In this document: positions 55,713 to 64,000 of the stretch, in pieces
Layout of the letters: every line of letters begins with the position of its first letter
How positions within the stretch are numbered: position 1 is the stretch's first letter
Origin: Microcoleus sp. FACHB-831
GTDB taxonomy: Bacteria; Cyanobacteriota; Cyanobacteriia; Cyanobacteriales; FACHB-T130
Assembly: GCF_014695585.1 (NCBI RefSeq)
Contig: NZ_JACJON010000034.1
Span: forward strand, 103,854-167,853
Direction: 5' to 3'
Length of the DNA stretch: 64,000 nt
The notes under the pieces: generated by a model
What the model was told of the DNA's origin: nothing
What the model saw: the letters and a program-made list of their open reading frames with translations, nothing else
The model's database searches: none
Made by a program: the position numbers and the translations under genes

Positions 55713-55978
55713 GGCTTTGCTATGTTAACCTCAGATTCTATGGGTAAATATACTGACATTTATTGCCAGTACAGGAAATTCTTGATTTTCTGCCTAAAGC
55801 TTATTTAGCAAATCACCCACTTAGACACGATGAGATAGATATAGACCAACATTAGGAGTTTTGCATCTATCTTTATAGTGAATTAAGGCTTAAAAATCGG
55901 ATATTTGCACAATTTTAAGGGTATGCCTCAACGAGGCTGTTTGTCCCCAGCAGTATAGTAATGCAGTTGTTGTTAAAG

Positions 55979-56437
55979 ATGCCACGTTCTCGCGTATTTG
56001 AGCAATCAGTCCAAATTAATGCTAGTGCTACTGTCGTTGAACGCTGTATTACAGATAACGCCCTGATGCACCGCTGGTTAAATCCTGTGCTGCGTTGCGA
56101 ACCAATAGGTGAGTGGCGCACAGATGTAGGGAGCGAAAGCCGCTTTGTTATTCAAATTCCCTTATTGCAGCCGACTCTCAAAAGTGTAGTTATTGAAAGG
56201 GAGCCGGGGTTGGTTGTTTGGGGGTTTGAAGGATTTTTCAAAGGGCGCGATCGCTGGGAGTGTCTGCCAGCCGACATCGGCACGCGCCTACTCAATCGCT
56301 TTGAGTTCGAGATCCCTAACCCTGTTGTTAACTGGGGATTCAACCTATTTGCCGTCGCCTGGACTCAAAAAGATATGAAAGCCCAACTCCGACGCCTCAA
56401 ACGTGTGGCAGAGGAAATCAACCAAGGCTTTCGATAA
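55979..56437 (+). CDS. SRPBCC family protein
   Basis: A 152-residue protein of the SRPBCC (START/polyketide-cyclase-like) fold. Motifs are FEQSVQINASATVVERCITDNALMHRWLNP and IVEREPG-like VVIEREPGLVVWGFEGFFKGRDRW, with a long C-terminal helix (WTQKDMKAQLRRLKRVAEE). The fold binds hydrophobic ligands, but no ligand can be named. The frame opens at ATG 55961; the ATG at 55979 (MPRSRVFEQ) is more like relatives. It is divergent from the mechanosensitive channel gene. Confidence 0.8.
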   Translation: MPRSRVFEQSVQINASATVVERCITDNALMHRWLNPVLRCEPIGEWRTDVGSESRFVIQIPLLQPTLKSVVIEREPGLVVWGFEGFFKGRDRWECLPADIGTRLLNRFEFEIPNPVVNWGFNLFAVAWTQKDMKAQLRRLKRVAEEINQGFR

Positions 56438-56500
56438 ATACAAGGGAGAATGAGAGTTTTAAGTTATGAGTTATCAATTCAAAACTCATAACTCTATTCC

Positions 56501-57328
56501 CTAAATATCCATATCCAAGTGGCTGAGCAACTGGCGAATTACAGTAGCATCTTCAGCAGTGGGAACTTTAGCTAAATAAGCCTCTAAGTCCTTACAGGCT
56601 TCAGTCCACCGTCCCAGTTGGTAGTAAAGAAGACCGCGATCGCGTAATTCCACTGCTGCTTCTGGAATCAGTAGCAAAATCCGTTCAACACACGCCAAGG
56701 CTTTTTGTAACTGCTGCCCGTTCATATAAATCATTTTCAGATTCGTCAGCATCCGCGCCAAAAAGCGCTTCGGACGCACGGGTTCTACAAACGTCGGCGG
56801 GATCGCCTTTATAGGTTGTTGATATATCTGAATTAGCCGATCGAGACAATCTTGCTCAAATAAAATTTCGCCGCGATTGAAAGCATCAACATAAATCCCC
56901 ACTTGCTCAAATTCCGGGCGAATCAGGAAATGTCCTGGCATTCCTATGCCAACCATAGGGAAATCAAGCCTTCGGGCAATCTCTAGGTACAGAAGGGACA
57001 AAGCGATGGGGATGCCAGTGCGCCGATCGATGACATCATTTAAAAAGCTGTTGCGCGGATCGTAGTAATCGCTAGTGTTTCCAGTAAATCCCAGATCGTC
57101 GTATAGGTATTTGTTGATAGTCTGAATAATACGCAAGGGATACCGTTGCTCTGGCAAACGCTCTGCCACCTCAGCCGCCATAGTATCCAGGGCGTTGAGA
57201 TACTCATCTGGATCGAGGTTGGGATATTCTTCCTGAGCAATATATAGTGCTGCCTTAGCCAGATCGATCTTGTCGTCAGATCTGTGTATCTCTTGGTATA
57301 AGTATTGACGCCCTAGAGGAAAGTCCAT
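56501..57328 (-). CDS. SirB1 family transglutaminase-like protein
   Basis: A 275-residue protein. The N-terminal SirB1/transglutaminase-like domain has INKYLYDDLGFTGNTSDYYDPRNSFLNDVIDRRTGIPIALSLLYLEIARRL and MPGHFLIR. The catalytic Cys of transglutaminases is not present at the RTGIPIALS position, as in the SirB1 family. C-terminal TPR-like helices follow (LQKALACVERILLLIPEAAVELRDRGLLYYQLGRWTEACKDLEAYL). Its cellular role is unclear. It is convergent with the SRPBCC gene. Confidence 0.85.
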   Translation of the reverse strand: MDFPLGRQYLYQEIHRSDDKIDLAKAALYIAQEEYPNLDPDEYLNALDTMAAEVAERLPEQRYPLRIIQTINKYLYDDLGFTGNTSDYYDPRNSFLNDVIDRRTGIPIALSLLYLEIARRLDFPMVGIGMPGHFLIRPEFEQVGIYVDAFNRGEILFEQDCLDRLIQIYQQPIKAIPPTFVEPVRPKRFLARMLTNLKMIYMNGQQLQKALACVERILLLIPEAAVELRDRGLLYYQLGRWTEACKDLEAYLAKVPTAEDATVIRQLLSHLDMDI

Positions 57329-57739
57329 GTTGAGGAATTATCTGGCCTACTCTTCCCTATGCTAGCTTTATTCTGGCTAACATAGCTGAATATTTTCTTA
57401 CCGTAACAAAGTCGAGAAGGCAAAGTGAAGGAGAAGGTATTTATTTTTTATATGCGTTCGGTAATTTGTTATAAAAAAGTGCGCGATCGCTTCTAAATTA
57501 TCACCATAATTATTCGTTACTCAAGGTTGGTGTTTGTTAAATTGCGTGCCCTTGGAGTAATTTTCCTAATGAGGGTTTTGCTTGTGCGATTGCTAGTAAT
57601 CTTGCGAATAAAACAACGGTATATTTTTAATTACTAAAAGGTAGCTTAAAGTAGAATATCCAGTACCGCAGTAGCATTTTTTAACCCTATAATTGAAATT
57701 AAAAACGTCCTGGCGATCATAATTTTATGAAATGCATTT
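57329..57739. other. Spacer, no gene seen
   Basis: AT-rich spacer of about 410 bases. It holds one HIP1-like site (57484) and no convincing terminator or reading frame. Confidence 0.4.
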
Positions 57740-59353
57740 TTAGTAATCGCCTCCAGAGCCATATCGCCAAGCATCAAACAAGCGATCGCAGTAATATTTT
57801 TGTAATGGGGGCAATGATTTTACTATAGGCTTGCTCAACTCCGCGGCTCGATATAAAGCGCTGTAGCCGCCCAAATTTATGTAATGCATCATCCAATCTA
57901 CTAGGGTTGGTATTCCTACCTGTGGTATCACTGGCAATACTAATCCCGGCTTAGTAACTGCCGTCTTTAGCAGCGTTTGCGACAAACCGCCAAACTGCAC
58001 CACATCTTGTAAAAACGGGCGGAGAACGTTGTCTCCCAGTTTTTCCATTCCTTCAAATACCCCACCTAGTAACTGGTTAATTTGATTAGGATCAATTTTC
58101 TGCTCAACACCCACGCTCATTGCCCGTTGAAACAGCCACGTCACGGCAATGTTTGGCTGATAAGGTTGTAGCAGCGCTAAAGCATTTTGCGAAAGGGCAT
58201 CGTTTTCTAATGCTTCTTGAATTCCTTGTGTTAAACGCTTCAAGTGTCTTACCATAGCGCCAAATCCCCCAAAACTTACAGGAGATTGATTGCCGCTACT
58301 ATCTCCTACTGGCAAAATACGATTAACTGGTATCCTGACTGGACTTTGCCGATAGGAAGGAAACAAGCCAAATAGCGCTCGTTGAAATTCCAGTTGATTA
58401 ATATCAACTCCCTGATATTCTGGCAACAGGCGCAGATATTCCTCAAACAAAAATTCTAGACTGGGGCGGTTGGGATCTGCATCCATGTAAGTAAACAAGT
58501 AGGTTGTTCTGCCATCTCTTGCTGGAAAAGCCTCCCAAAAATATTGGCATTGATTTTGAATTGGGGTGAAAGAAACCAGCAAATCGCCAGCCTCGTTTTG
58601 GGGAAATCCTTTAGCACAACTGCCAACTACTAAGCACACTCCAGAAGGTTTTTCCCCCTGTCGCGCTTGTTGGCTAATGGGTGAAAAATGCCCCATCGCG
58701 TCTATCAACAACCGCGCCTTAAGGGATTTTAGATTTGAGATTTTGGATTTTGGATTATTAAGCTGCTCGTCAGTTTCAAGAATCTCTGAATTGTTAGGCA
58801 ATCCAACATTGACTTGGACTCCATCTGGGTGAACAACGGCGCTTTCAAAGCTGGTATTTTCAAATAACTTGCCACCAGCGGCGAGGAATTTTGATTTTAA
58901 GGTATCGAGGAGAAATACTGGATCGACACCGATGTTTAGAATGTCTCGCACCCAGACTTCGGCTCCATTGAGAAAACTAACGCGAGCTGGGTTATATTGA
59001 GTTGCGATCGCTGTCTCTAGTTCTGATTCAGAAAGCAGTCCCAGTTCTAAGAATACCTCTAGTTCTTTCCGAGAGATATTCCATTCTTGATCTCTGCCTC
59101 GCAAAATCCCTCGCTCTATCAAGGCAACCTTAAAGCCAAGTTTAGCTAAGGCAGCGCCAATAAAAATTCCCAGCGTACCTCCGCAAATTACGATATCCCA
59201 GTCTATAGTTCCTAAAACTTCTGAGGATTCTTTGAATACTGTCGGCAGCGGTAAAGTGCCTTCTCGCAATGCTTTCCAGAAGTTATCAGCTTTACGGAGT
59301 CCTCCAAGCGTATCTCCGGGTAAACGCGAGAGAATTTGTTCGGTTAAATTCAT
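57740..59353 (-). CDS. cruP: CruA/CruP-family flavoprotein, probably CruP
   Basis: A 537-residue FAD-dependent oxidoreductase related to the CruA lycopene cyclases; the size and the start LPGDTLGGLRKADNFWKALREG favour CruP. The dinucleotide fold reads DIVICGGTLGIFIGAALAKLGFKVALIERG, and later RILPVGDSSGNQSPVSFGGFGAMVRHL. CruP is linked with carotenoid metabolism, and its exact activity is debated. About residues 196-215 (DEQLNNPKSKISNLKSLKAR) form a low-complexity insert coded by a common intergenic repeat (58719-58768). The symbol is tentative. Confidence 0.75.
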   Translation of the reverse strand: MNLTEQILSRLPGDTLGGLRKADNFWKALREGTLPLPTVFKESSEVLGTIDWDIVICGGTLGIFIGAALAKLGFKVALIERGILRGRDQEWNISRKELEVFLELGLLSESELETAIATQYNPARVSFLNGAEVWVRDILNIGVDPVFLLDTLKSKFLAAGGKLFENTSFESAVVHPDGVQVNVGLPNNSEILETDEQLNNPKSKISNLKSLKARLLIDAMGHFSPISQQARQGEKPSGVCLVVGSCAKGFPQNEAGDLLVSFTPIQNQCQYFWEAFPARDGRTTYLFTYMDADPNRPSLEFLFEEYLRLLPEYQGVDINQLEFQRALFGLFPSYRQSPVRIPVNRILPVGDSSGNQSPVSFGGFGAMVRHLKRLTQGIQEALENDALSQNALALLQPYQPNIAVTWLFQRAMSVGVEQKIDPNQINQLLGGVFEGMEKLGDNVLRPFLQDVVQFGGLSQTLLKTAVTKPGLVLPVIPQVGIPTLVDWMMHYINLGGYSALYRAAELSKPIVKSLPPLQKYYCDRLFDAWRYGSGGDY

Positions 59354-59566
59354 GAAAGTTTATGTATGCGATCGCATCTATAGTTATACACTTGCGCTCC
59401 TATATCTGCTCATCGTGATATTTTTAAATAAGATAAGGCATCAAGTAATATAATTTACCATATTTTTCAACCCAAATATATCTTGTACAATCAAATACTC
59501 TAGCAAGCAAAAATAATAATGACGAAAAATCTACCAAAACAAAGCTTGCTGTAATTATTTGATATT

Positions 59567-60658
59567 TTATACTTTTAAAATGGGTAAAATAATGTGAAAC
59601 GTTGTTCCTTCCGAACTGGAATGGAAAGATATTTGTCCGCCATGCGCGTCGATAATTGATTTAGCGATCGCCGTCCCCAATCCCGAACCGCCCTGCTTTC
59701 CATGCGTCACAAAAGGTTCAAATAAGCGATCGCGTATTTCTTCGGGTATACCTGGCCCGTTATCACAAATCTTGATTTCTGCTGTTTTCCTGTTCTCCCA
59801 AACGGCGATATTTATCCTGCCACCACGATTTTTTAAAGCCTCCACAGCGTTACCGACTAAATTTTGGAAAACACGCATCAGCTTGTTTTCATCTCCATTC
59901 ACTATTACGTCTGCTGCCTCAAAGGCAAACTCTAAATGATAAGTTTTAAAATATACACTATTCAGCTTCTCAAAACGCTGTAATAATAAAGATAAATTAA
60001 CAGGGTGTTTTTGCAACGTAGAGCTGCCCCGCCCAAATTCTAATAATTCCTCGGTCATCACCAACATCCGCTGAACCTGCGCTTGAATCAAATCGCACCA
60101 TTCGGTTGTCTCTTCATCAGGATGCAGTTCTTTAACCATTGCACTTGCTAAATGGATGCCAGTGACAGGACTTTTAAAATCATGAATGATAGTGTTAACC
60201 ATCTCTCCAACTAAGGCCATTTTTTCTTTGTGAACCATTTGGTTTACATATTGCGCCGTTGTCGAGCGCATATGTTCAATAACGTAACCAAACAGCTTTA
60301 GTACCGCGCTACCTCTCGTGTTATTCAAAATTTCCATTAAGAGGTCGCGCGGAATTTTGGCTAATGTTGCCTCTTTGCAGACAATGGCCTGTGCGCTGCG
60401 GGGCTGACCATCCAAAATCCCGAACTCCCCAAAAAAGTCGTTAGGTTTAGCTAAGGCTATAGTTTGATATTTTTCAAAACTGGTGCGCTTTCTAAACTCC
60501 ACTTGACCCTCTAAAACTAGGTATAAATAATCTGGGATTTCGCCTTCTTCAAAAATTACTGTTTTATTGGGATAGTGTTCTAGAACAGCGAGACGACATA
60601 GTTCTAGAGCTTGCTCTGGTTCAAAAGAGGATATAAACCTGTGGGATTGCAGCTCCAT
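59567..60658 (-). CDS. Histidine kinase with cyclic-nucleotide-binding domain
   Basis: A 363-residue soluble kinase. Residues 1-120 form a cNMP-binding domain (LEHYPNKTVIFEEGEIPDYLYLVLEGQVEFRKR, FFGEFGILDGQPRSAQAIV). A helix joins it to the dimerisation helix with the likely phospho-acceptor His in MVNTIIHDFKSPVTGIHL. The HATPase domain has FQNLVGNAVEALKNRGG, DNGPGIPEEI, LFEPFVTHGKQGGSGLGTAIAK. The binding-pocket motif GEFGILDGQPRSAQA is close to that of true cAMP/cGMP binders, but the ligand is not known. It is alone, with no response regulator nearby. Confidence 0.87.
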   Translation of the reverse strand: MELQSHRFISSFEPEQALELCRLAVLEHYPNKTVIFEEGEIPDYLYLVLEGQVEFRKRTSFEKYQTIALAKPNDFFGEFGILDGQPRSAQAIVCKEATLAKIPRDLLMEILNNTRGSAVLKLFGYVIEHMRSTTAQYVNQMVHKEKMALVGEMVNTIIHDFKSPVTGIHLASAMVKELHPDEETTEWCDLIQAQVQRMLVMTEELLEFGRGSSTLQKHPVNLSLLLQRFEKLNSVYFKTYHLEFAFEAADVIVNGDENKLMRVFQNLVGNAVEALKNRGGRINIAVWENRKTAEIKICDNGPGIPEEIRDRLFEPFVTHGKQGGSGLGTAIAKSIIDAHGGQISFHSSSEGTTFHIILPILKV

Positions 60659-60799
60659 AGGAGATTACCGGGAATTTTTACTGGGGTAAGATGCTTGATT
60701 TTATCGCAACTAGCATAGGTGGGGGGTAACACCCCTCTTGTTCTTTATAATTTTGTATGAATTGTGGTCTTGTATATGACGTTCTAGGGAAGGGCATCG

Positions 60800-61972
60800 C
60801 TATAGTGTTGTACCTTTGCCCACCGCTAATACTGCATTCTGGCCCCCAAATCCGAAGCTAAAACACAGCACATTCTGAATCTCAGCCGGACGCGCCGCAG
60901 TCACTAAATCCAACTCAAACTCTGGTTCTTTCAACCCCACACAAGGCGGTAAAGTTTGATGCTCCAAAGCCATCAGGCAGAAAGCTACTCCCAAGGCTCC
61001 AGATGCGCCTAGTGTATGACCCGTCGCTCCCTTAGTTGAACTGATGGGCACCCCTTGAGGAAACATCTGCTCAATCAGCTGTGCCTCAGTTCGGTCATTC
61101 AGGTTGGTAGCAGTTCCGTGAGCGTGGATATAATTTATTTCCTTTAGTGAAAGGCTGCTGCGTTTGAGACAGGAACTTACAGCCGCGATCGCGCTTTTAG
61201 CCCCGGGTTCCGGGGTGTTAGGGTGATAGGCGTCTGCTGTCAAGCCAGCACCCAGCACTTGACCGTAAACCCGTGCTGACCGCCGCAGAGCTAATTCAGC
61301 TGATTCCAGGACAAACACAGCTCCCCCCTCGCCCAGTACCAATCCTTCGCGGTGTCTGTCAAAAGGATAAGCGCCAGTTTGAGCTAAAGCGCCCATCTGG
61401 TTAAAGCCAGCCAGGGTTAGTGGTGTAATTGGTGCTTCGATTGCTCCAGCGATCGCCCTGTCGCATTGCCCAGTCTTGATTAGCTCATACCCTTGCGCGA
61501 TCGCCCATATTCCAGTCGCACAGGCAGCCATTGGTGCTAATACCGTCCCAGTTGACCCGATTTGACGAGCAGCAGCGATCGCCCCCATATGTGGTAGGGT
61601 ATCCAACCAAAATAGATCCCCCTGTGCCCCTTCCTTACTAAAGGCGGGCTGAGGGGGATAGTCTTGATATAATCGTCGGGCTAACTTCTCCCATGACGCC
61701 TGACAGCTGCGACTCGAACCAATTACCACCCCACAGTCGGGCAATGGTGGAACTAACCCAGCATCTTGTAGTGCAGCGGATACAACTAACTGAGTTAGCG
61801 ATTTAAACTCAGCTGGTGCATTTCCAATCAAGGCTAGAGGTCGTGGTGCTATTTCTGCAAAAGGTTGATGCAGCCCTATGGCAGATTTACTAGATACCAG
61901 CCGTCGCCAGCTAGCTTCCAAACTCTTGCCCAAGGCTGAAACCAGACCAATGCCTGTAACAACAACATCCAT
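60800..61972 (-). CDS. Beta-ketoacyl-ACP synthase (FabF-like)
   Basis: A 390-residue thiolase-fold condensing enzyme of fatty acid or polyketide synthesis. The catalytic triad is intact: Cys in MAACATG, His in HAHGTATNLND and His in KGATGHTLGASG. It is shorter than standard FabF (about 415), with a reduced N-terminus and a distinct middle (WEKLARRLYQDYPPQP). Cyanobacteria commonly have this second, FabF-like copy. No acyl-carrier protein is adjacent, so it may serve fatty acid synthesis or a specialised lipid. Confidence 0.88.
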   Translation of the reverse strand: MDVVVTGIGLVSALGKSLEASWRRLVSSKSAIGLHQPFAEIAPRPLALIGNAPAEFKSLTQLVVSAALQDAGLVPPLPDCGVVIGSSRSCQASWEKLARRLYQDYPPQPAFSKEGAQGDLFWLDTLPHMGAIAAARQIGSTGTVLAPMAACATGIWAIAQGYELIKTGQCDRAIAGAIEAPITPLTLAGFNQMGALAQTGAYPFDRHREGLVLGEGGAVFVLESAELALRRSARVYGQVLGAGLTADAYHPNTPEPGAKSAIAAVSSCLKRSSLSLKEINYIHAHGTATNLNDRTEAQLIEQMFPQGVPISSTKGATGHTLGASGALGVAFCLMALEHQTLPPCVGLKEPEFELDLVTAARPAEIQNVLCFSFGFGGQNAVLAVGKGTTL

Positions 61973-62022
61973 TAGGGATTGGTATTCCTACCAACAATCC
62001 GTTGATATTTGACCAATGAATT

Positions 62023-62775
62023 TTACTTCCCTTTTTTGAGGTTGCCGATCCCCTGCGTTACCTTGATAGATTCAATGCGATCGCCCTGCTGAATCTTGTC
62101 CACCACATCCATCCCCTGAGTGACATAGCCAAAAACAGCATAGTCACCATCTAGAGACGAAAGATCGACTAAAGCAATGTAAAACTGCGACGAAGCCGAG
62201 TCTGGCAAAGACGAACGAGCCATAGCAACAGCACCGCGAGTATGGTTCAATTCGGGGACGCCAGAGATGCCTGCACTCTTGAATGTCTTGCTGTAAACAG
62301 GGGTTTGTGCTTTTTTAGGCTTGATTTCGAGGGGAATGTAACGCGGTTGATTTGTAGTTGGGTCAATAAAACTCCCCGTTCCCAACAGGTCTACAGGAAA
62401 GTTCGGGTCTTTACCTTGCGGGTCGCCACCCTGAACCACAAATTGGGGAACTACGCGGTGAAATACTAGCCCGTTATAAAAGCCTCGTTGGACTAAATCG
62501 ATAAAATTGCCTGCTGTGACTGGGGCATTCGTTCCATCGACTTGAATCGTAATTGGCGATCCCTTGACTGTTATGACCACTGTAGCTTTACCTTCAAGCC
62601 TAGGTAAATCGCTAACTGAGGGACTTTTAACCGGGCTAGGAGGGACAGACGGAGTTTCTGTCGCTGCGGGCTTGTTAGAGTCCAAAGAAGCAGCCTGCTG
62701 GGTGTTGCAGCCTCCCAGCACCAAACCGCTAATGACTATGAGTAACAATAAACACCGCTGGATTACTATCTGCAT
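62023..62775 (-). CDS. Cyclophilin-type peptidyl-prolyl isomerase, lipoprotein
   Basis: A 250-residue exported isomerase that helps proteins fold in the periplasm or thylakoid lumen. A signal peptide with lipobox (LVLGGC) is followed by a Pro/Ser-rich linker. The cyclophilin domain has APVTAGNFIDLVQRGFYNGLVFHRVVPQFVVQGGDP, GAVAMARSSLPDSASSQFYIALVD and GDYAVFGYVTQGMDVVDKI. The catalytic Arg (FHRV) is present. It lies between the condensing enzyme and ycf4 on the same strand, but spacing suggests separate units. Confidence 0.9.
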   Translation of the reverse strand: MQIVIQRCLLLLIVISGLVLGGCNTQQAASLDSNKPAATETPSVPPSPVKSPSVSDLPRLEGKATVVITVKGSPITIQVDGTNAPVTAGNFIDLVQRGFYNGLVFHRVVPQFVVQGGDPQGKDPNFPVDLLGTGSFIDPTTNQPRYIPLEIKPKKAQTPVYSKTFKSAGISGVPELNHTRGAVAMARSSLPDSASSQFYIALVDLSSLDGDYAVFGYVTQGMDVVDKIQQGDRIESIKVTQGIGNLKKGK

Positions 62776-62848
62776 TTTGAATTTACCTATTCGTATCCAT
62801 AGCTACTGAATTTTCTCATGCAGATTGGTTCCAGCTCAAGTTATTGAT

Positions 62849-63427
62849 TCATAGACCTTCAATCGGCACTTCCAAGAATCGCGCTAGTACCGCTGCTTGA
62901 TTTTCTAGATCTGTTATGGCTATTGGTTGTCCAACGCGAGTTAGGGGGATATTCCGCCGTCCTTTAACACGCAGATATAGGGCACGGCGCGGATTGATTC
63001 CCTCTTTAACATCGACTCGAATTGCTTGGACGTCTTCTTTCTTGCAGGTTAATTCTATCTGGCGGTTTTTACCCCAAAATCCCAATCGGAAGATTTTTAT
63101 CAATCCTGTTTCGCGATTAAACTCGTTGTAACCGCCTCCCACATTCAAAAGGATCACCAGCCACAGGTATAGTGCCAGTAGTATTCCGGCAACCCCATAA
63201 AATGTCATTGCAATTCCTTGAGGAATAAAGAGTAGCTGCGTAGGGTCGGCAAAGGGCAGGAGGTTGACCTTGAGGTAACTGGAAATACCTGCCAAAAGAA
63301 AGCCTGTAGCTCCGATAGAGACGATAATGGCGAAAAAGTAGCTACTGAAGCGGCGAGAGCCTAAAATTTCTTGACGGAGTACGGTGTTATCTGTGGATAT
63401 TGCTGTGGATGTTGTCGGTGCAGCCAT
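62849..63427 (-). CDS. ycf4: Photosystem I assembly protein Ycf4
   Basis: Ycf4 is a thylakoid membrane protein that helps assemble photosystem I. Two helices (FFAIIVSIGATGFLLAGISSYL and GIAMTFYGVAGILLALYLWLVIL) precede a soluble domain with VGGGYNEFNRETGLIKIFRLGFWGKNRQIEL and DVQAIRVDVKEGINPRRALYLRVKGRRNIPLTRVG. Its 192 residues are normal. It is divergent from psbD, a layout common in cyanobacteria. Confidence 0.95.
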   Translation of the reverse strand: MAAPTTSTAISTDNTVLRQEILGSRRFSSYFFAIIVSIGATGFLLAGISSYLKVNLLPFADPTQLLFIPQGIAMTFYGVAGILLALYLWLVILLNVGGGYNEFNRETGLIKIFRLGFWGKNRQIELTCKKEDVQAIRVDVKEGINPRRALYLRVKGRRNIPLTRVGQPIAITDLENQAAVLARFLEVPIEGL

Positions 63428-63878
63428 GAATTAAAGCTTAAATTAGTCTAAAGTTATTTAGGAAAGATTTCCAGAAAGGTAGGGTTTGTACGTTGGTAGC
63501 GATCGCGTAAGCACAAATACTACAAACGCACTAGCTCCGATCTAGATTATCTAGCTTTTCAAGTATCTATGGTATTGGGTTATTTATCTGATTTCCCAGG
63601 AATTTATGAGAGGGGAAGTGTCAAATTGTAAAATTTCTGATATTTTTTTATCATGTAAGTCAACTGAACGTGCAGACAGGTAGTGCCAAAAGTAGCCTGC
63701 AACCTGAAAAGGGGGCACAGGTGTCTAGAGTTGGCCTATGAGAGAATAAAGTTAGTTTGTCAATTGACATAATTAGCAAACTTCTCCAAGAATCGGTGGT
63801 TTATGCGCCGATGGTGTCAAAGGGAAATGTAAATTCCTCAAGTTCAGACGATTTACCGCAATAGTAAGAGGATTTGAA
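63428..63878 (+). promoter_or_regulatory. psbD upstream region shared with ycf4
   Basis: This 450-base divergent spacer must hold the psbD and ycf4 promoters. A TTGACA at 63764-63769 is the best -35 candidate for psbD, but no good -10 lies at the usual distance. AGAGGA (63867-63872) is the psbD ribosome-binding site, six bases from the ATG. No gene is supported within the spacer. Confidence 0.45.
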
Positions 63879-64000
63879 ATGACCATTGCAGTTGGACGCG
63901 CAAGTGCGTCACGCGGTATATTTGACACCGTAGACGACTGGCTAAAGCGCGATCGCTTCGTATTCGTAGGCTGGTCGGGTATATTACTATTCCCCTGCGC
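63879..64000 (+). CDS. psbD: Photosystem II D2 protein, N-terminal part (3' end outside window)
   Basis: D2 is a reaction-centre subunit of photosystem II and, with D1, carries the primary electron-transfer cofactors. The visible 40 residues start [34 protein letters not shown], matching cyanobacterial D2. The first membrane helix begins just before the window edge (GILLFPC). The gene runs off the right edge; psbC, which usually overlaps psbD, would follow outside. Confidence 0.95.
   Translation, partial: MTIAVGRASASRGIFDTVDDWLKRDRFVFVGWSGILLFPC

Overview
The window is a piece of a cyanobacterial chromosome. The signs are ycf4 and the start of psbD, four high-light-inducible protein genes, NtcA and PipX, several families known almost only from cyanobacteria (DUF1830, DUF3084, DUF3146, DUF4327, CruP), and a very high density of the HIP1 octamer GCGATCGC in genes and spacers. 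Signalling-kinase richness, short intergenic repeats and gene content fit a filamentous, Oscillatoria/Microcoleus-like organism, but that placement is an inference. No rRNA, tRNA, CRISPR array, intact insertion sequence or phage module was seen.

Layout. 1-1.7 kb: 3' end of rnc and a YihY/BrkB membrane protein. 2.1-5.2 kb: nirB-nirD, an NAD(P)H-type nitrite reductase, with a GTA-N8-TAC (NtcA-type) box upstream. 5.3-7.4 kb: a small exported protein, a histidine kinase with an RsbRD-type N-terminus, and a DUF1830 protein. 7.7-12.2 kb: a ydaO-type (c-di-AMP) riboswitch leading an NrtB/NrtA/NrtD-like ABC transporter cassette and a universal-stress-like protein. 12.4-14.1 kb: four hli genes on the minus strand, three with the same promoter block. 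14.5-17.7 kb: a membrane-anchored protein of about 1048 residues with eight degenerate repeats. 17.9-26.6 kb: small proteins, an ArsB/NhaD-like permease, MltA, PipX and a PAS kinase, with long gene-poor spacers. 26.9-31.8 kb: pdhB-secD-secF and neighbours. 32.4-34.0 kb: prfC. 34.2-38.8 kb: a minus-strand cluster of an RsbQ-like hydrolase and two related histidine kinases. 39.4-43.7 kb: an M48-like membrane protein with a broken zinc motif and a WG-repeat lipoprotein. 43.7-46.2 kb: hisB, fabI, ntcA. 46.4-50.5 kb: DUF3084, a YqgF-like protein, DUF3146 and a GTPase. 50.9-57.3 kb: GH63 glycosidase, a mechanosensitive-channel-family protein, SRPBCC and SirB1 proteins. 57.7-64 kb: CruP-like flavoprotein, cNMP-domain kinase, ketoacyl-ACP synthase, lipoprotein cyclophilin, ycf4 and the start of psbD.

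How it fits together. Nitrogen is the clearest theme: nitrite reductase, an anion ABC transporter of the nitrate/bicarbonate/cyanate family, the regulator NtcA and its coactivator PipX. The points most worth a second look are the c-di-AMP riboswitch ahead of the transporter, the RsbQ-hydrolase/twin-kinase cluster, the shared promoter block in the hli array, the eight-repeat membrane protein, and intergenic repeats that have entered reading frames. Functions come from recognisable motifs only; no database search was run.
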